Positions 61,613 to 64,000 of a stretch of DNA of 64,000 nucleotides are shown in pieces. The DNA comes from Pseudoflavonifractor phocaeensis (lineage in GTDB: Bacteria > Bacillota > Clostridia > Oscillospirales > Oscillospiraceae). The translations under genes were made by a program, and so were the position numbers. Every line of letters begins with the position of its first letter. Position 1 is the first letter of the stretch. Location: assembly GCF_021531815.1 (NCBI RefSeq), contig NZ_JADYUM010000008.1, forward strand, positions 85,216 to 149,215, given 5' to 3'. The notes below the pieces were generated by a model. That model was not told where the DNA came from and did not search any database. It worked only from the letters and a program-made list of their open reading frames with translations.

Positions 61613-61670
61613 AACTAAAAATCTCCTTTTTCAATGGGCTGGCCGGATACCTCCGGCGAGCTTTTCTAAA

Positions 61671-61700
61671 AGTATACCCCAAGGGTATATTCACAGTCAA
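61671..61700 (-). promoter_or_regulatory. ABC operon promoter with CsoR/CstR-like dyad
   Basis: Minus-strand TTGACT (plus 61695-61700), 18-bp spacer and TATACT (61671-61676). TATACCC (61673-61679) and GGGTATA (61683-61689) form a perfect dyad over the -10 and spacer. Its ATACCC...GGGTAT form resembles operators of CsoR-family repressors (copper CsoR, persulfide CstR). Confidence 0.6.
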
Positions 61701-62015
61701 TAGATAATTATTCAAATGAGAGCAAAAAAGCAAATGTTTTTTAGGCAAAAGAGCGGAAAGTATTTAGAAAAACACCAGAAACTTCTCCAGGGACAGGGGC
61801 GGGGAAGAAATATGGAAGAAAATGAATATACAAAAAAATATTCATTCCCTTCTGAATGGGAAACGAGGAAGCAGGCAACTTCCGCTGTTTTTTTGCGTCT
61901 AATAGAAAGAGCGCGGAATTCTAAAAAGTTTTTAAAGTTTTTTCGATTCCTCTTGCTTTTTTTGCGGGAGGGGGTATGCTATGATATTGCGGCGGCAACC
62001 GTTTGGAGGATCAAA

Positions 62016-63857
62016 ATGAAAGCGCTTTTGTACAAGGATACTTTTCCCAGACTGGCGGCGGACCTGCGGGAGCGTCCGGGCAGATGGCTGTCCCGGCTGG
62101 TTTTCCTGCTGGGCCCCTGGGTCAGCCTGTGGATGGTGGAGATTTTAAATCAGAATGATGTGTTCCGGGACCTGGAGGACTGGCAGGTGCTGATGAACAT
62201 GCTGTGGTATTACAGCCTGTTCGTTTCCTGCCGGTTGGTGCTGGGACGAAACCGGCGTGCCGCGGCCCTGGGGGCGGTCCTGTCCTTTCTGGCGGGCCTG
62301 CTGAACCACTATATCCTCCGGTTCCGGGGCCGTATCCTGTTTCCGGCGGACATCTCGGGCTGGCGGACCGCGGCCAATGTGGCCGGCGGCTTCGACTACT
62401 CCTTTGACCAGTATATCACCCAGGCGGCGGTGCTGTTGACGGCTTATCTGTTTCTGGTCTGGATGTGCGTCCCACAGAAAAAACGGGCCAGACTGCCTCT
62501 GTGGTGGAGCCTCCTCTTGTGGGCCGCCATGGGGGGGTACTCTTACGCCTTTTTCTGCACTGGGATGCTGCCCGCCCTGGACATCTACACCCAGCAGTGG
62601 GTCACCCAGCGCAACGGCTTCCTGCTCAACTTCACCGTGGCCATGCGGTACAGCTCGGTGGACAAGCCGGAGGACTATTCGGACGAGACGGTGCTGGAAC
62701 TGATGGAGGAGTATCCGGGCTTGGAGGGGGACAGCTCCGCCACCCGTCCCGCCAATATCGTGGTCATCATGAACGAGTCTTTTGCGGACTTTTCCATTTT
62801 TGATACCTTTGAGGCCTCGGAGGACCCCACCCCCTTCCTCCACTCCATGGAGGAGAACACCATCAAGGGTTGGATGTACTCTCCCGTCACCGGCGGCGGC
62901 ACTGCCAGCGTGGAATTTGAATACCTCACCGGCTTTTCCACCCTGTTCCAGCCTCCCCATACCGTGGCCTATCAGCTCTATGTGGAGGAGGGCATGCCCT
63001 CCCTGGCCGCCCTGGCCGGGAGCCAGGGCTATGAGACCACCGCCTTCCACCCCTATAAGTCCTCGGGCTGGAACCGGGTGCTGGCTTACCAGTATCTGGA
63101 TTTCGACCACCAGCTGTACGAGGAGAATGTGAAAAACGGCTATTATATCCGCCATTATGTCTCGGATTCCTCCGACTACCAGACCATTTTCCGGTCTACG
63201 GAAGGGGAAGACGCCACCTTCTTTTTCAATGTGACCATGCAGAACCACAGCGGCTATGCCCAGGGCTGGAACAATCTGGAGCGGTCTATCCAGCTGCCCG
63301 ACGTGCTGCGCAAGGCGGACTCCACGGCGGAGCAGTATTTTGCCCTGGCCAGAGAGAGCGACAAAGCGCTGGAGGAATTGATCTCTTATTACAGCAGCTG
63401 CGAAGAACCTACGTTGGTCGTCTTCTTTGGGGACCATCAGCCGCCGCTGAAAAATGCTTTTTACGAGGTGCTGTACGGCAAAGCATTGTCAGAGCGCACC
63501 ACCGAGGAAATTCTGGAGCAGTACGCCGTCCCCTTCTTCATCTGGGCCAATTACGACATTGAAGAACAGGAAGATGTGGTCATCAGCCCCAACTACCTGG
63601 GGGTACTCACCGCCCAGGTGGCCGGCCTGCCGCTGACGGGCTATATGAACTTCCTGTCCCAGATGTATGAGGAACTGCCCGCCATCACCCCTGTGGGCTT
63701 TGTCACCGGAGACGGACAGTTCCTGGAGAAAAAGGAACTGAATGAGGCGCAGCAGGAGTGGCTGCGGCGGTATGAGATTTTGAACTACTGCGGTATGGTG
63801 GACTTGTTTGACGAGGCCCGGCCCATGTTTTGTGTGGACCGTGAGGAAGCGCCGTAA
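62016..63857 (+). CDS. LtaS-like sulfatase-fold membrane phosphotransferase
   Basis: 613 aa. Five transmembrane helices (about 27-215), then an extracellular sulfatase-fold domain. Catalytic signs of lipoteichoic-acid synthase/OpgB-like enzymes: VVIMNESFADFS (metal Glu), GGGTASVEFEYLTG (nucleophile Thr), FFFNVTMQNHSGY (metal/substrate His) and VVFFGDHQPP (Asp-His). It likely transfers phosphoglycerol or a related group to a glycolipid or wall polymer. ATG 62016 follows TTTGGAGG. The upstream open frame is AT-rich leader; TTGCTT/TATGCT (61953-61980) is a weak promoter candidate. Confidence 0.9.
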   Translation: MKALLYKDTFPRLAADLRERPGRWLSRLVFLLGPWVSLWMVEILNQNDVFRDLEDWQVLMNMLWYYSLFVSCRLVLGRNRRAAALGAVLSFLAGLLNHYILRFRGRILFPADISGWRTAANVAGGFDYSFDQYITQAAVLLTAYLFLVWMCVPQKKRARLPLWWSLLLWAAMGGYSYAFFCTGMLPALDIYTQQWVTQRNGFLLNFTVAMRYSSVDKPEDYSDETVLELMEEYPGLEGDSSATRPANIVVIMNESFADFSIFDTFEASEDPTPFLHSMEENTIKGWMYSPVTGGGTASVEFEYLTGFSTLFQPPHTVAYQLYVEEGMPSLAALAGSQGYETTAFHPYKSSGWNRVLAYQYLDFDHQLYEENVKNGYYIRHYVSDSSDYQTIFRSTEGEDATFFFNVTMQNHSGYAQGWNNLERSIQLPDVLRKADSTAEQYFALARESDKALEELISYYSSCEEPTLVVFFGDHQPPLKNAFYEVLYGKALSERTTEEILEQYAVPFFIWANYDIEEQEDVVISPNYLGVLTAQVAGLPLTGYMNFLSQMYEELPAITPVGFVTGDGQFLEKKELNEAQQEWLRRYEILNYCGMVDLFDEARPMFCVDREEAP

Positions 63858-63870
63858 AACGGAATATTTT

Positions 63871-63910
63871 AAAAGGCCGCCCGGTACAGCTGTGCCGGGT
63901 GGCCTTTTTT
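63871..63910 (+). terminator. Terminator of the LtaS-like gene
   Basis: AAAAGGCC-x-CCCGG pairs with CCGGG-x-GGCCTTTT across a 10-nt loop and runs into T6. Confidence 0.8.
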
Positions 63911-63956
63911 ATGATACAGCGGAATAATAAATTTTAGTTTATAGGGTTAGGAGATT

Positions 63957-64000
63957 TCGCCGCTGCGGCGGCGAGTGACTTTTGGAGCCATCCAAAAGTC
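63957..64000. repeat. Tandem hairpins at the right edge (REP-like)
   Basis: TCGCCGC/GCGGCGA (63957-63974) is followed by GACTTTTGG/CCAAAAGTC (63977-64000). The second dyad reaches the window end. The pair of adjacent perfect dyads looks like a dispersed palindromic repeat rather than a terminator; the copy number elsewhere cannot be seen. Confidence 0.4.

Overview
The window is about 60% GC chromosomal DNA from a low-temperature-promoter, Shine-Dalgarno-driven Firmicute. It is most likely an anaerobic gut clostridium of the Oscillospiraceae type (Flavonifractor, Lawsonibacter or Dysosmobacter-like). The reasons are near-consensus TTGACA/TATAAT promoters, AGGAGG ribosome sites, two T-box leaders, HslO, NrdR, rubrerythrin, glutamine synthetase III, DapL-type lysine synthesis and remnants of the conjugative elements common in that family. 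Genus assignment is inference.

Layout. 0-5.5 kb: KdpDE-like two-component system, then a low-GC Rrf2/ferredoxin-flavodoxin divergent pair. 5.6-7.2 kb: scar of an integrative conjugative element followed by a five-gene tRNA operon (Val-Asp-Phe-Gly-Cys, minus strand). 7.3-11 kb: pfkA, a cupin, hslO, a methyltransferase and yerC. 11-16 kb: a folate operon (folC-folE-HD protein-folP-folBK). 16-19.4 kb: DUF2935 protein and a run of small conserved minus-strand proteins. 19.5-23 kb: Ala T-box, a 32-codon leader ORF, a lipoprotein apparently starting at AUA, and alaS. 23-28 kb: flavodoxins, AGCS transporter, nrdR, purF. 28-41 kb: a nitrogen block with GSIII, GSI, an ANTAR regulator, then dapF, dapL, and gltB-gltD. 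41-44.5 kb: a second two-component system and an Asn/Gln-rich micro-protein. 44.6-45.5 kb: two tRNA-Ser genes and a decayed integrase. 45.7-48.9 kb: a MurT/GatD-like pair in which the GatD partner lacks its catalytic residues. 49-52.5 kb: a decaying zone of gene fragments with a HAD phosphatase and a frameshifted dehydrogenase. 52.7-57 kb: pepD, Cys T-box, cysE, cysS. 57-59 kb: truncated DUF559 protein with a MITE-like palindrome, XRE/SLOG divergent pair, rubrerythrin. 59-64 kb: an amino-acid ABC importer and an LtaS-like sulfatase-family membrane protein.

Themes. Much control here looks RNA-based: two T-boxes with readable specifiers (GCC for Ala, TGC for Cys), an intrinsic terminator between the purF promoter and gene, and an attenuator-like leader before GSIII that contains an AATGGT hexaloop of the kind ANTAR proteins bind, with an ANTAR protein encoded next door. 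The clearest candidate for new biology is the MurT-GatD pair in which the glutaminase Cys and His (and apparently the Asp supplied by MurT) are all replaced. Next are the ANTAR/GSIII leader and the 32-codon ORF coupled to an AUA-initiated lipoprotein under Ala T-box control. No CRISPR array, intact prophage or intact insertion sequence was seen.
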